A stretch of DNA of 10,971 bases from an uncultured Eubacteriales bacterium (GCA_902797405.1 CADBSP010000019.1:1-10971); one strand, 5' to 3'; shown: positions 1 through 6,985, counted from the first letter of the stretch. A program made the numbers and translations. Notes: generated from the sequence alone by a model not told the origin.

Positions 1-116
1 TCTGTTATCTTTTCTATTATCTCTTCGCTTTGTCGTTTTCATATCATCTCTATGTTTCACATTTCTTTTCAATGGCTTCTATGCTTCACATCCAGCATAT
101 CCTTCCTTGTTTCTCG

Positions 117-365
117 TTCGGCATTGTCTGTTTTTTATCCCTTGCCGCGGGCAAAGGCCATCTTTCCTTCGATGCCGAACACCATTTCCCATTTATCAAA
201 GCTTCAAATTCGGCATTGGCTATTTTTCGCCCCTTGCCGCGGGCAAGGGCCATCTTTCCTTCGATGCCGAACGCCATTTCCCATTTATCAAAGCTTCAAA
301 TTCGGCATTGGCTATTTTTCGCCCCTCGCCACGGGCAAAGGCCATCTTTCCTTCGATGCCGAACG
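117..365. repeat. 92-bp tandem repeat with internal dyads, 2.7 copies
   Basis: Units start at 117, 209 and 301, each with TTCGGCATTG; the third stops after 65 bp. Units 1 and 2 differ at about 7 of 92 positions, and unit 3 differs from unit 2 at about 3 of 65. The first 65 bp of each unit form an imperfect palindrome. The outer arms are TTCGGCAT and ATGCCGAA. The inner stem is CCCTTGCC-GCG-GGCAAGGG, perfect in unit 2 and with one or two C-A mismatches in units 1 and 3. The remaining 27 bp is a linker with no dyad (CCATTTCCC...AGCTTCAAA). The period is not a multiple of three, which argues against coding. This is a REP-like or MITE-like layout, but identity is unknown. Confidence 0.9.
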
Positions 366-386
366 ATATTATCTAAGTCACTTAGT

Positions 387-553
387 CTGTGGTGCAGAAT
401 CTCTTTTTTGGATTCTGCACTGGTGCAGATTTTGATTTTTGGTTTCTGCACCTCGAATTCTGGTCAAACCTCTAATTCTGTGGTGCAAAATCTCTTTTTT
501 GGATTCTGCACTGGTGCAGATTTTGATTTTTGGTTTCTGCACCTCGAATTCTG
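387..553. repeat. 91-bp tandem repeat, each unit a double hairpin, 2 copies
   Basis: Two copies of about 76 bp (387-462 and 478-553) are separated by 15 bp, giving a period of 91. Each copy has four arms in the order a-a'-a-a', where a is GGTGCAGA and a' is its complement TCTGCACC or TCTGCAC. Arms 1 and 2 form a 10-bp stem, GTGCAGAATC with GATTCTGCAC, around a T-rich loop; arms 3 and 4 form an 8-bp stem around a T-rich loop. Arms 2 and 3 could also pair with each other, so alternative folds exist. In copy 2 the first arm is GGTGCAAAATC and pairs less well. Copies end in CGAATTCTG. Sequence is unrelated to the 92-bp array next to it. Confidence 0.9.
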
Positions 554-593
554 TCATCAGTTACCGAGTCTGTTATTAATCATCACGCAATTA

Positions 594-1088
594 TCATTCG
601 CGAACGTATTTGAAGAACTGGAATTTGATGCCGCTCTTCTCATCGGTAATAACGTCACTTAGTTGATGCCGAGTGAATCTTTCGTCCTCGTCCAAGTTAA
701 CAAAGAACCTGTCCGCATCAAAGTCCTGATATATCTTAGTTACGTAGCAGACATCACAGAAAGGAAGGAGCGCCTTATAAATCTGCTCGCCACCAATCAC
801 CATGATGTCTTCCTGTCTGACGCCAGTCAGCGTTGACCAAAGCTCTTCCTCAGACGATACCGCCTCTGTATCCTGTGCCAGATAGTCAGGGTCTCTGGTT
901 AGGACGATGTTCCTTCTTCCAGGCAATCCTTTTTTTCCGGGCAAGCTCTCCAACGTTACTCGCCCCATTATGACAGTCTTGCCAAGCGTTTTTTCTTTAA
1001 AGTATTTGAGGTCTTCAGGAAGGTGGCAAAGAAGACCGCCGTCTTTTCCGATTCCCCATTTTTCATCCGCAGCCAGAATCATTCTCAT
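594..1088 (-). CDS. dfrA: Dihydrofolate reductase
   Basis: NADPH-dependent reduction of dihydrofolate to tetrahydrofolate in the cytoplasm, feeding thymidylate, purine and methionine synthesis. The 164-residue product has normal family length. Visible family marks are ILAADEKWGIG at the N-terminus, LPEDLKYF with the catalytic acid at D26, GKTVIMGRVTLESLP for cofactor binding, LPGRRNIVLT, and VIGGEQIYKALLP. The ATG at 1088 is chosen because GGGGAG lies 9 nt upstream (1098-1103); an in-frame TTG at 1109 has no such site. The Trp usual before the catalytic loop (E. coli W22) is Cys here (C21). It is the last gene of the minus-strand unit, after mrnC; in related genomes thyX often sits near mrnC, so a folate/thymidylate link is plausible. 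The symbol dfrA is used for a chromosomal DHFR (also folA), not as a claim of drug resistance. Confidence 0.95.
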   Translation of the reverse strand: MRMILAADEKWGIGKDGGLLCHLPEDLKYFKEKTLGKTVIMGRVTLESLPGKKGLPGRRNIVLTRDPDYLAQDTEAVSSEEELWSTLTGVRQEDIMVIGGEQIYKALLPFCDVCYVTKIYQDFDADRFFVNLDEDERFTRHQLSDVITDEKSGIKFQFFKYVRE

Positions 1089-1105
1089 TTTGTTAATCTC
1101 CCCTT

Positions 1106-1255
1106 GCAATAAGCCTTGCAGTGTACAGCTGTTTGGCCAACCCTATTCGTCTGTCGCAATAAACCTTACAGTTTGCTGTTGTTCGACCAACCCTATTAGC
1201 ATGTCACAGCAAGCCTTGCGACGCGCAGTTGTTCAGGTAACCCTATTCACCCTTT
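1106..1255. repeat. 50-bp tandem repeat filling the mrnC-dfrA spacer, 3 copies
   Basis: Three units start at 1106, 1156 and 1206 with an exact 50-bp period: AAGCCTT or AAACCTT recurs at 1111, 1161 and 1211, and CCCTATT at 1141, 1191 and 1241. Units have diverged but stay in register without indels. Unit 3 contains the stop codon of mrnC (CTA at 1243-1245), and unit 1 ends just before the dfrA Shine-Dalgarno sequence, so the array occupies the whole spacer. The likely origin is duplication of the mrnC 3' end plus spacer. A short dyad TGCAA-N6-TTGCA (1105-1120) lies next to the dfrA ribosome binding site. Confidence 0.9.
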
Positions 1256-1725
1256 GCTATCAAGGCCGCTGCCTTCTGCATAACTTCACCTAATCGATTG
1301 CTGTCGCCAGTTAAGTAAAGATAACCAACCAAAGCTTCAAATGCGGTGGCCAATTTGTACTCCACCGGTCCCGCACTCCTACTTCTGTTCGGCATTTTAT
1401 GATTTCTGGCACGTTTCACCAAGGCAATCTCTTCATCTGTCAAAAAAGCCCTTCCGTCATGCTCCTTCATCATCGCTTTGATTGCCATCGCCTGGCTTTC
1501 AGCTCTGACGTATTTGGTACATGCGCGGTGCATAGCGTCCGGATCATGCATGCCGGCGCCAACCAACAAATCGCGAATATAGAGCTCGTACACGCTGTCC
1601 CCTAAAAATGCCAGCACACCGGTATTCATCGTATAAGGGTTTCTCGCTTCAACTTTAATATCGTTCTTAAGCTCTTTATTATCTGCATTTTCTGCGTTTT
1701 TATTTTCTATGTTGCTTGATTCCAT
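1243..1725 (-). CDS. mrnC: Mini-ribonuclease III
   Basis: Dimeric RNase III catalytic domain without a double-stranded RNA binding domain; in B. subtilis it trims the 3' and 5' ends of 23S rRNA precursor. Seen here: VLAFLGDSVYELYIR (acidic D43 and E47), the central KRARNHKMPNRSR segment, and the signature TAFEALVGYLYL with E130. A start at the ATG 1725 gives 160 residues. The first 28 or so residues are rich in Asn, Lys and Glu and precede the conserved NPYTMNTG segment, so the protein is somewhat longer than the roughly 140-residue B. subtilis enzyme. The ribosome binding site is poor (GGGGAT about 13 nt upstream) and an in-frame GTG at 1764 remains possible, so the start is uncertain. It follows cysS, as in many Firmicutes. 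Family assignment is firm. Confidence 0.9.
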   Translation of the reverse strand: MESSNIENKNAENADNKELKNDIKVEARNPYTMNTGVLAFLGDSVYELYIRDLLVGAGMHDPDAMHRACTKYVRAESQAMAIKAMMKEHDGRAFLTDEEIALVKRARNHKMPNRSRSAGPVEYKLATAFEALVGYLYLTGDSNRLGEVMQKAAALIAKGE

Positions 1726-1805
1726 TTTAAACAATACATCCCCGAATAAGGCAAGCCAGTTCACACGCTTACATAATGCTTTTCATTCGACTCATATCGC
1801 TTTCT

Positions 1806-1905
1806 GCTTAGCTCTCAATTCTTAATGCTTTGCGTTTAGCTCTTAACACTCTTGCTTTGCCCTTAGCGCTTAGTGCTTCATGCTTAGCTCTTAGCGCTTT
1901 CTACC
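1806..1905. repeat. Degenerate ~27-bp repeat in the cysS-mrnC spacer
   Basis: Four degenerate units begin at 1806, 1834, 1861 and 1882, each with a variant of GCTTAGCTCT (GTTTAGCTCT, CCTTAGCGCT). Spacings are 28, 27 and 21. Units 1 and 2 also share a downstream GCTTTGC. The stretch is simple in composition (TTAGC and GCTT combinations) and lies within the 186-bp gap between the cysS stop (1912) and the mrnC start (1725). No hairpin-plus-U-tract is evident, so readthrough from cysS into mrnC is likely. Confidence 0.7.
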
Positions 1906-1911
1906 TGACGC

Positions 1912-3315
1912 CTATTCCTTGATGATCTGCACGCCCTGTGGAGTGTCCTTCAGTGTGATTCCCATTTCTTTCAGCTGATCTCTGATTTCATCGGCGCGAG
2001 CAAAATTCTTGGCCGCCCTGGCTTCCTGTCTTTCTGCAACCAAGGCCTCGATGTCAGCCCCGATTTCCTCACCTTCTTCTTCGACTCTTAGAATTCCCAG
2101 AACATCGGTAAGTTCTTTTAGCTTTATCAAAGCAGCCTCGGAGAATGCCTTTGTTGCACCACCGCGAAGCTCCGTATTGATCGCCGTTACCATCTCAAAG
2201 ATTGCACTGATTGCATCTGCAGTATTGATGTCATCATCCATCGCTTGAATAAACGATTCTCTATATTTATCCAGACCGCCAATCGTCGATTCTTCTTCTG
2301 CAGTCATCGGACCGTCATTTCCGTTTTCAATCATGAACTTTATGTCGCTTACTGAATTTGCGATTCTCTCCAGACTGGCCCTTGCCTGATCCATGTGGTC
2401 TCGGCTAAAATCGATTGGTCCACGGTAATGGCCTGACAAAAGGAAGAATCGGATTTCGTCGCCGGAATAGTCTTTACGGATGTCTCTGACAGTAAAGAAA
2501 TTGCCCTTTGATTTTGACATTTTCTCCTTATCTATTGTGATGAATCCATTGTGCATCCAGTACTTGGCAAAGGGCACTCCGTTGCAGCATTCGGACTGGG
2601 CAATTTCGTTCTCATGATGCGGGAACTGAAGATCCTCACCGCCCGCATGGATGTCAATCGTTTCTCCCAGGTGCTTCTTTGCCATAGCAGAACACTCAAT
2701 ATGCCAACCCGGGCGACCCAGCCCCCAGTCGGAATCCCAAGCGATTTCATCCTCTACCTTTCTTGCCTTCCATAGCGCAAAGTCCAGCGGATCCTCCTTC
2801 ACTTCACCGATTGCTATTCTCGCACCGGACTCCAGGTCATCTATATTCTGGCCTGACAGTTTTCCGTATTCAGGGAACTTCCTGGTGGAGAAATAAACAT
2901 CCCCATCTGCCTCATAGGCATATCCCTTCTTTATCAAAGTAGACACAAAGGATTTGATTTCCGGAATATGTTCGGAAACCTTCGGATGAACGTCAGCCCT
3001 TTCAACACCAAGAGCATCTGCATCATCCAGGTATTCCTTGATGTATGTTTCGGAAATCTCGGGGGCTGACTTTCCTTCTTCTCTGGCGCGGTTAATTATT
3101 TTGTCATCGACATCAGTGAAGTTCTGCACATACTTAACATCGTATCCGCGGAATTGCATATACCTTCTCAGCGTGTCGAAAACAACCATAGGCCTAGCAT
3201 TTCCTATATGGATGAAATTATAGACGGTAGGCCCGCAAACATAGATCTTTACCTTACCTTCTTCCAAAGGTATGAATTCTTCTTTTCTTCTGGTTAACGT
3301 ATTATATATTTTCAT
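1912..3315 (-). CDS. cysS: Cysteinyl-tRNA synthetase
   Basis: Class I synthetase that charges tRNA-Cys in the cytoplasm. The 467-residue length is typical. Key residues are visible: the KIYVCGPTVYNFIHIGNAR segment with the zinc ligand C27 and the HIGH-type motif HIGN (36-39), the zinc ligands C208 in GWHIECSAM and H233/E237 in FPHHENEIAQSE, and KMSKS at 265-269. The C-terminal part (about 320-467) fits the helical DALR and tRNA-binding region. The ATG at 3315 fits the universal MKIYNTLTR start; AAAGAG precedes it closely. It lies 46 bp after proS in the same direction, and is followed by mrnC as in Bacillus. No T-box leader is present before it, so tRNA-responsive antitermination is not visible here. 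Confidence 0.97.
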   Translation of the reverse strand: MKIYNTLTRRKEEFIPLEEGKVKIYVCGPTVYNFIHIGNARPMVVFDTLRRYMQFRGYDVKYVQNFTDVDDKIINRAREEGKSAPEISETYIKEYLDDADALGVERADVHPKVSEHIPEIKSFVSTLIKKGYAYEADGDVYFSTRKFPEYGKLSGQNIDDLESGARIAIGEVKEDPLDFALWKARKVEDEIAWDSDWGLGRPGWHIECSAMAKKHLGETIDIHAGGEDLQFPHHENEIAQSECCNGVPFAKYWMHNGFITIDKEKMSKSKGNFFTVRDIRKDYSGDEIRFFLLSGHYRGPIDFSRDHMDQARASLERIANSVSDIKFMIENGNDGPMTAEEESTIGGLDKYRESFIQAMDDDINTADAISAIFEMVTAINTELRGGATKAFSEAALIKLKELTDVLGILRVEEEGEEIGADIEALVAERQEARAAKNFARADEIRDQLKEMGITLKDTPQGVQIIKE

Positions 3316-3319
3316 TCTC

Positions 3320-3344
3320 TTTACCGTTCACTTTTACCGTTTAC
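3320..3344. repeat. 13-bp tandem duplication upstream of cysS
   Basis: TTTACCGTTCAC at 3320 and TTTACCGTTTAC at 3333 are a two-copy, 13-bp tandem repeat in the 46-bp gap between proS and cysS. On the minus strand it reads GTAAACGGTAAAA then GTGAACGGTAAAG, ending next to the purine-rich ribosome binding region of cysS. A functional role is not evident; it matches the habit of other spacers in this window to carry a local duplication. Confidence 0.75.
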
Positions 3345-3361
3345 TTTTTTAAACAAACAAT

Positions 3362-5095
3362 TTATTTTCCGGACTTTACAAGCTCAATAGTTTCGTCGAT
3401 AGCAACTTCCTTTGGTACCTCTCGCTTGTCGGCTTCGCTTCTCAGCTTATATTCCACATAACCCTCGGCGGCCAGTTTACCAACAGTGATTCTGATTGGA
3501 ATTCCCAAAAGATCAGCATCGTTAAATTTTACGCCCGGTCTTTCGTCTCTATCGTCCAACATCACTTCAACACCTTCGGACTGAAGTTCTTCGTACAATT
3601 CTTCTGCCAAACGTCTCTGCACGTCATCATCCGGTTTAACCAAGGTAATAATCACATGATACGGAGCTACTGATATTGGCCAAATGATGCCCTTATCATC
3701 GTGATGCTGTTCAACGATTGCCGCCAAGGTTCTGGTCACACCGATTCCGTAACAACCCATGACGATAGGATGGTCTTCCTGATTGTCATCCTTATATGTG
3801 GCCCCCATAGCTTCGGAATACTTGGTTCCAAGTTTGAATATTTGGCCCACCTCAATTCCTCTGGTATGCTTGATTGGCGCTCCACATACAGGGCATGCAT
3901 CCCCCTCTTTCAGGGTTTTGATGTCTGCTACGATGTCGCCCTTATAGTCTCTGTCGTAATTGACGTTGATTATGTGATGGTCTTCCTTGCAAGCACCTGC
4001 GCAAAGGTTCTTTTGTCCAACCAGTTCACTATCCACAACCATGATGCAGTCGTGGAGTTTGGTCGGTCCCGTGAATCCGCCAACAGCACCAGTCTTACTT
4101 CCCATCTTTTCTTCGTCAGCAAAGGCAATGGCATGTTCCGGGATATCCAAGGCGTTGACCAGCTTAGTCATATTTAACTCTCTGTCTCCTCTTAGGAAAC
4201 AAGCGACGTAATCAGAAACCTTTCCTTCCTCATCATATTTCTCCAAGAGGATTGCTTTGATGGTCTGGGACTTATCCAACTTTAGGAAACTTGCGACGTC
4301 TTCTATGGTCTTGGTTCCGGGTGTGTGCACTTCTTCCATAGGAAGCATCTCGACACTATCAGGTGTCGGCGCATCGTCTCTACATTCTGCGCGCTCAACA
4401 GTAGCGGCCATGTCGCAGCTTTCACAATATGCGATTTCACTTTCGCCAACCTCGGACAAAGCAGTAAATTCGTGCGACCCCTTGCCTCCAATTGCTCCTG
4501 TATCCGCTTCTACAGGTCTAAATGTAAGCCCGCAGCGTGTGAAGATTTTGGAATAAGCATCGTACATTGAATCATAGCTGGCATCCAATCCATCTCTATC
4601 TTTATCAAAGGAGTAGGCGTCCTTCATGATGAATTCTCTACTTCTCATTAGTCCAAAGCGAGGACGGGCCTCATCTCTGTACTTGGTTTGAATCTGATAA
4701 AGAGTCGTTGGAAGCTGACGATAGGATGATACGTCGTTCCTGATTATGTCCGTAAAAATTTCTTCATGGGTTGGCCCCAGGCAGAAGTCTCTTCCGCCTC
4801 TATCTTTGATTCTCCAAAGCTCAGGACCGTAGGCATACCAACGTCCGGATTCTTCCCAGAGTTCAGATGGTTGGATAGCGGACATAAGGATTTCCTGAGC
4901 CCCGGTATTATCCATCTCTTCTCTGATAATGTTTTCTATCTTTCTGAGACTTCTCCAGCCAAGGGGCATAAACCCATAGATTCCACTGGCAAGTTTTCTA
5001 ATCATGCCTGATCTTAAGAGCAAAACATGACTAGGTATTTCGGCTTCCGTAGGAGCCTCTCTAAGTGTTTTTAAATGCATTTTAGAAAGTCGCAT
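3362..5095 (-). CDS. proS: Prolyl-tRNA synthetase, bacterial type with editing insertion
   Basis: Class II synthetase charging tRNA-Pro. From the ATG at 5095 the product is 577 residues, the usual size of the bacterial form that carries an INS editing domain. Order of parts: motif 1 region KLASGIYGFMPLGWRSLRK, the proline-site loop LGPTHEE (107-112), motif 2 YRDEARPRFGLMRSREFIMK, a roughly 180-residue insertion between motifs 2 and 3 (editing domain removing Ala-tRNA-Pro), motif 3 GCYGIGVTRTLAAIVEQ, and a C-terminal anticodon-binding domain. The start matches the common N-terminus (MRLSKMHLKTLREAP, close to E. coli MRTSQYLLSTLKETP) and has GGAG at 5104-5107, 8 nt upstream; an in-frame ATT-region start at 5155 would add 20 residues without support. 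It follows ispF after a 204-bp repeat-bearing gap. Confidence 0.97.
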   Translation of the reverse strand: MRLSKMHLKTLREAPTEAEIPSHVLLLRSGMIRKLASGIYGFMPLGWRSLRKIENIIREEMDNTGAQEILMSAIQPSELWEESGRWYAYGPELWRIKDRGGRDFCLGPTHEEIFTDIIRNDVSSYRQLPTTLYQIQTKYRDEARPRFGLMRSREFIMKDAYSFDKDRDGLDASYDSMYDAYSKIFTRCGLTFRPVEADTGAIGGKGSHEFTALSEVGESEIAYCESCDMAATVERAECRDDAPTPDSVEMLPMEEVHTPGTKTIEDVASFLKLDKSQTIKAILLEKYDEEGKVSDYVACFLRGDRELNMTKLVNALDIPEHAIAFADEEKMGSKTGAVGGFTGPTKLHDCIMVVDSELVGQKNLCAGACKEDHHIINVNYDRDYKGDIVADIKTLKEGDACPVCGAPIKHTRGIEVGQIFKLGTKYSEAMGATYKDDNQEDHPIVMGCYGIGVTRTLAAIVEQHHDDKGIIWPISVAPYHVIITLVKPDDDVQRRLAEELYEELQSEGVEVMLDDRDERPGVKFNDADLLGIPIRITVGKLAAEGYVEYKLRSEADKREVPKEVAIDETIELVKSGK

Positions 5096-5137
5096 TTCCG
5101 TATCTCCATTTCTTTTTTGTTTACTTAATCGAACTTC

Positions 5138-5265
5138 ATTATCCGATTTAATCACTTATTAATTATCCAACTTTTAATTATCCGTTTTCTATTCGGTTTA
5201 ATTACTCTTATTCATTATCCAGGTTAATCAATTATTCATTATCCACCTTTTATTATCTGTTTTCA
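5138..5265. repeat. ~76-bp degenerate duplication in the ispF-proS spacer
   Basis: ATTATCC (or ATTATCT) occurs at 5138, 5162, 5177, 5214, 5238 and 5252. The spacing 24-15 is repeated as 24-14 after a shift of 76, so the larger unit is a duplication of about 76 bp: 5138-5213 and 5214 onward. The first 50 or so bases of the two units align well and similarity then fades. Within a unit, the shorter ATTATCC-N spacing suggests an older, smaller duplication. On the minus strand (the sense of the genes) the core is GGATAAT, which resembles a -10 box, but no matching -35 is found at a proper distance. Confidence 0.75.
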
Positions 5266-5299
5266 TGTTTGAGGGGATTTCGAGAGGAACCCCCGCTTT

Positions 5300-5824
5300 T
5301 TATAATTTACGAATGAGGGCAACCGCCTCCGCAGCGATTCCTTCACCTCTTCCCGTAAACCCTAAACGTTCTGTCGTTGTAGCCTTAACTCCCACTCGCG
5401 AGAAATCAATGTTCATCGCCTCTGCAATCTGTTCTCTCATCGAGTCAATATAGGTCATAAGCTTTGGCGCCTGGCATATTATTGTAGAATCAACATTGAT
5501 AACAGCCCAACCTTCCTTTTCCAGAAATTCCGTAACTCTTTTCAAAAGTATAAGACTGGATATGCCTTCAAATTCATCTGAACTGTCGGGGAAGAGCCTT
5601 CCTATATCCGGTAGTGCTGCGGCACCAAGGAGCGCATCCATAATAGCGTGAACCAAAACATCCGCATCGGAATGTCCATCTAAACCAAGTTTGTACGGAA
5701 TGGTAACTCCTCCCAGAATAAGAGGTCTACTCTCTTTAAACCTGTGAACGTCGAATCCCGTTCCCACCCTGAGTTCACCGGCAGGCACCATGTATTCTTT
5801 TGTTGCATTCGGTCTATTATCCAT
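5300..5824 (-). CDS. ispF: 2-C-methyl-D-erythritol 2,4-cyclodiphosphate synthase
   Basis: Fifth enzyme of the MEP isoprenoid pathway: converts CDP-methylerythritol 2-phosphate to the cyclic diphosphate with loss of CMP, as a homotrimer with a divalent metal. Seen: RVGTGFDVHRF with metal ligands D25 and H27, LDGHSDADVLVHAIMDALLGAAALPDIG with H51 and the third ligand H59, and ATTTERLGFTGRGEGIAAEAVAL near the C-terminus. It is 174 residues, about 15 longer than usual, because a 17-residue tail precedes the conserved RVGTGFDVH. The ATG at 5824 has AGGAG closely upstream, while the internal ATG at 5791 has none, so the longer form is preferred. It starts 24 bp after the yacL-like gene. The partner gene ispD is not next to it. 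Confidence 0.96.
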   Translation of the reverse strand: MDNRPNATKEYMVPAGELRVGTGFDVHRFKESRPLILGGVTIPYKLGLDGHSDADVLVHAIMDALLGAAALPDIGRLFPDSSDEFEGISSLILLKRVTEFLEKEGWAVINVDSTIICQAPKLMTYIDSMREQIAEAMNIDFSRVGVKATTTERLGFTGRGEGIAAEAVALIRKL

Positions 5825-5848
5825 GTCTCTCCTATTACGACATTTCTT

Positions 5849-6985
5849 TTATGGCTTAATTCTTCCGAAGATCATTCGGCCTGCGGCAGTCTGAAGTACG
5901 CTGGTTACGGTTATCTCCGTTTCAACTCCGATTTCCTTTCTTCCGTCCTCTACAACGACCATAGTTCCATCGTCCAAATAAGCAATCGACTGGGAAGCAT
6001 CCTTACCTTCCTTGACGGGAGTAACTACCATCTTCTCTCCGGGAATGACGATGGGCTTAAGAGTATTCGCCAGTTCGTTGATATTCAATACCTCCACGCC
6101 GTTAATCGTAGCAACCTTGTTTAGATTGAAGTCGTTGGTTACAACCTTGCCGTTCATAATCTGAGCCAGCTTCAAGAGTTTCACATCAACTTCGGGAATA
6201 TCCTTAAGCGCTTTCTCACTTTCCGTATTATAGATTTCGATTCCGTAATCTGTCTGAATCTTATTGAGTATGTCCAACCCACGTCTACCACGAGCACGCT
6301 TTAATGAATCCGCGGAATCCGCAATATGTCTTAGCTCCACCAAAACAAACTCCGGTATCACGATGGTTCCTTCTATAAATCCCGTCTTCATTATTTCCGC
6401 GATTCTTCCGTCGATAATCACGCTTGTATCCAGAATCTTCGGGCTTTGATTGGTATTTTTCTTTCTGCCTCCTCCTCCGACGGAGAATCGAGACGGGCTT
6501 TGCTGTCCATCTGCTGCTTCCTTTTGTCTAACAAAAATCTGTGAAAAGACTTCCTTCCCTTTTTTTGTTGCAACAACGGCACCCAAATATCCCAGGAGCA
6601 GATACGTTACAACCGTTGCAATCGCAGAGATAATGGGGTTCGGGATAATCGCATAGATTTGCGACAAAAGAAATGCGATTATCAGGCCCAAAACCAAACC
6701 GATGGTTGCCGCCAGGATATCGTTTCCGGAAACGCCCTGAAGATCGTCGCCGATTCCTTCAGCCACCTTTTGGCCTTGCTTTTGGATGAGTGGAGTAATC
6801 CTGAAAAAAATAAATGCGAAAATAATTCCTAAAATAATAGATATAACATATTCTTGGGTGGTCGTAACATACTGACTCACATCGACTTCCGTCTTTGATA
6901 AAACGAGTTTAATCAAAGGAAAAACTCCGAGACCTAAAGCTGCGCCTATTATGGTAGCTATAATCCTTATTATCCTTCTAATCAT
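5849..6985 (-). CDS. yacL: Membrane PIN/TRAM domain protein (YacL family)
   Basis: Predicted membrane-anchored nuclease-fold protein of 378 residues. Four hydrophobic segments lie at about 5-30, 47-65, 91-112 and 117-140. A Gly/Lys/Asn-rich linker (168-182) leads to a PIN domain from about 184 to 300 with the expected acidic residues: D186 in ILDTSVIIDGR, E217 in LVELRHIAD, D266/D268 and D285 in TNDFNL. A TRAM domain (about 310-375, VIPGEKMVV...) ends the protein; TRAM folds bind RNA. The start at 6985 is set by a near-perfect site AAAGGAGGTG at 6991-7000; an upstream in-frame start would place the promoter inside the gene. The role of YacL is poorly known; RNA cleavage at the membrane is an inference. 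It is first in the operon, before ispF. Confidence 0.92.
   Translation of the reverse strand: MIRRIIRIIATIIGAALGLGVFPLIKLVLSKTEVDVSQYVTTTQEYVISIILGIIFAFIFFRITPLIQKQGQKVAEGIGDDLQGVSGNDILAATIGLVLGLIIAFLLSQIYAIIPNPIISAIATVVTYLLLGYLGAVVATKKGKEVFSQIFVRQKEAADGQQSPSRFSVGGGGRKKNTNQSPKILDTSVIIDGRIAEIMKTGFIEGTIVIPEFVLVELRHIADSADSLKRARGRRGLDILNKIQTDYGIEIYNTESEKALKDIPEVDVKLLKLAQIMNGKVVTNDFNLNKVATINGVEVLNINELANTLKPIVIPGEKMVVTPVKEGKDASQSIAYLDDGTMVVVEDGRKEIGVETEITVTSVLQTAAGRMIFGRIKP

Larger units (their letters stand above)
1..593. other. Gene-free region downstream of dfrA
   Basis: No credible gene lies here. The open frames that cross it have no good ribosome binding site, match no family I know, and show internal periodicity that simply mirrors the DNA repeats. 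Positions 1-116 are pyrimidine-rich and contain weak direct repeats, for example CTATGTTTCACAT at 50 and CTATGCTTCACAT at 79. Positions 117-365 and 387-553 are two separate tandem arrays, listed on their own. The rest, up to the dfrA stop at 594, shows nothing I can name. I see no clear U-tract terminator for the dfrA operon, although the hairpins of the second array could slow or end transcription. Confidence 0.7.

Noticed and set aside
117..553. CRISPR array
   Set aside because: Repeats are too long and continuous, copies are few, there are no unique spacers of even length, and no cas genes are present.
30..662. Long open frame of 210 codons across the left-end repeats
   Set aside because: It has no convincing ribosome binding site, its peptide periodicity only reflects the DNA repeats, the 92 and 91 bp periods shift the frame between copies, and it runs into the 3' end of dfrA on the other strand.
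1089..1242. Tetrahydrofolate riboswitch ahead of dfrA
   Set aside because: The spacer is a 50-bp tandem repeat and does not show the conserved pseudoknot elements of that riboswitch.
5096..5299. T-box riboswitch ahead of proS
   Set aside because: No T-box core, specifier stem or terminator/antiterminator pair is visible; the spacer is made of AT-rich repeats.
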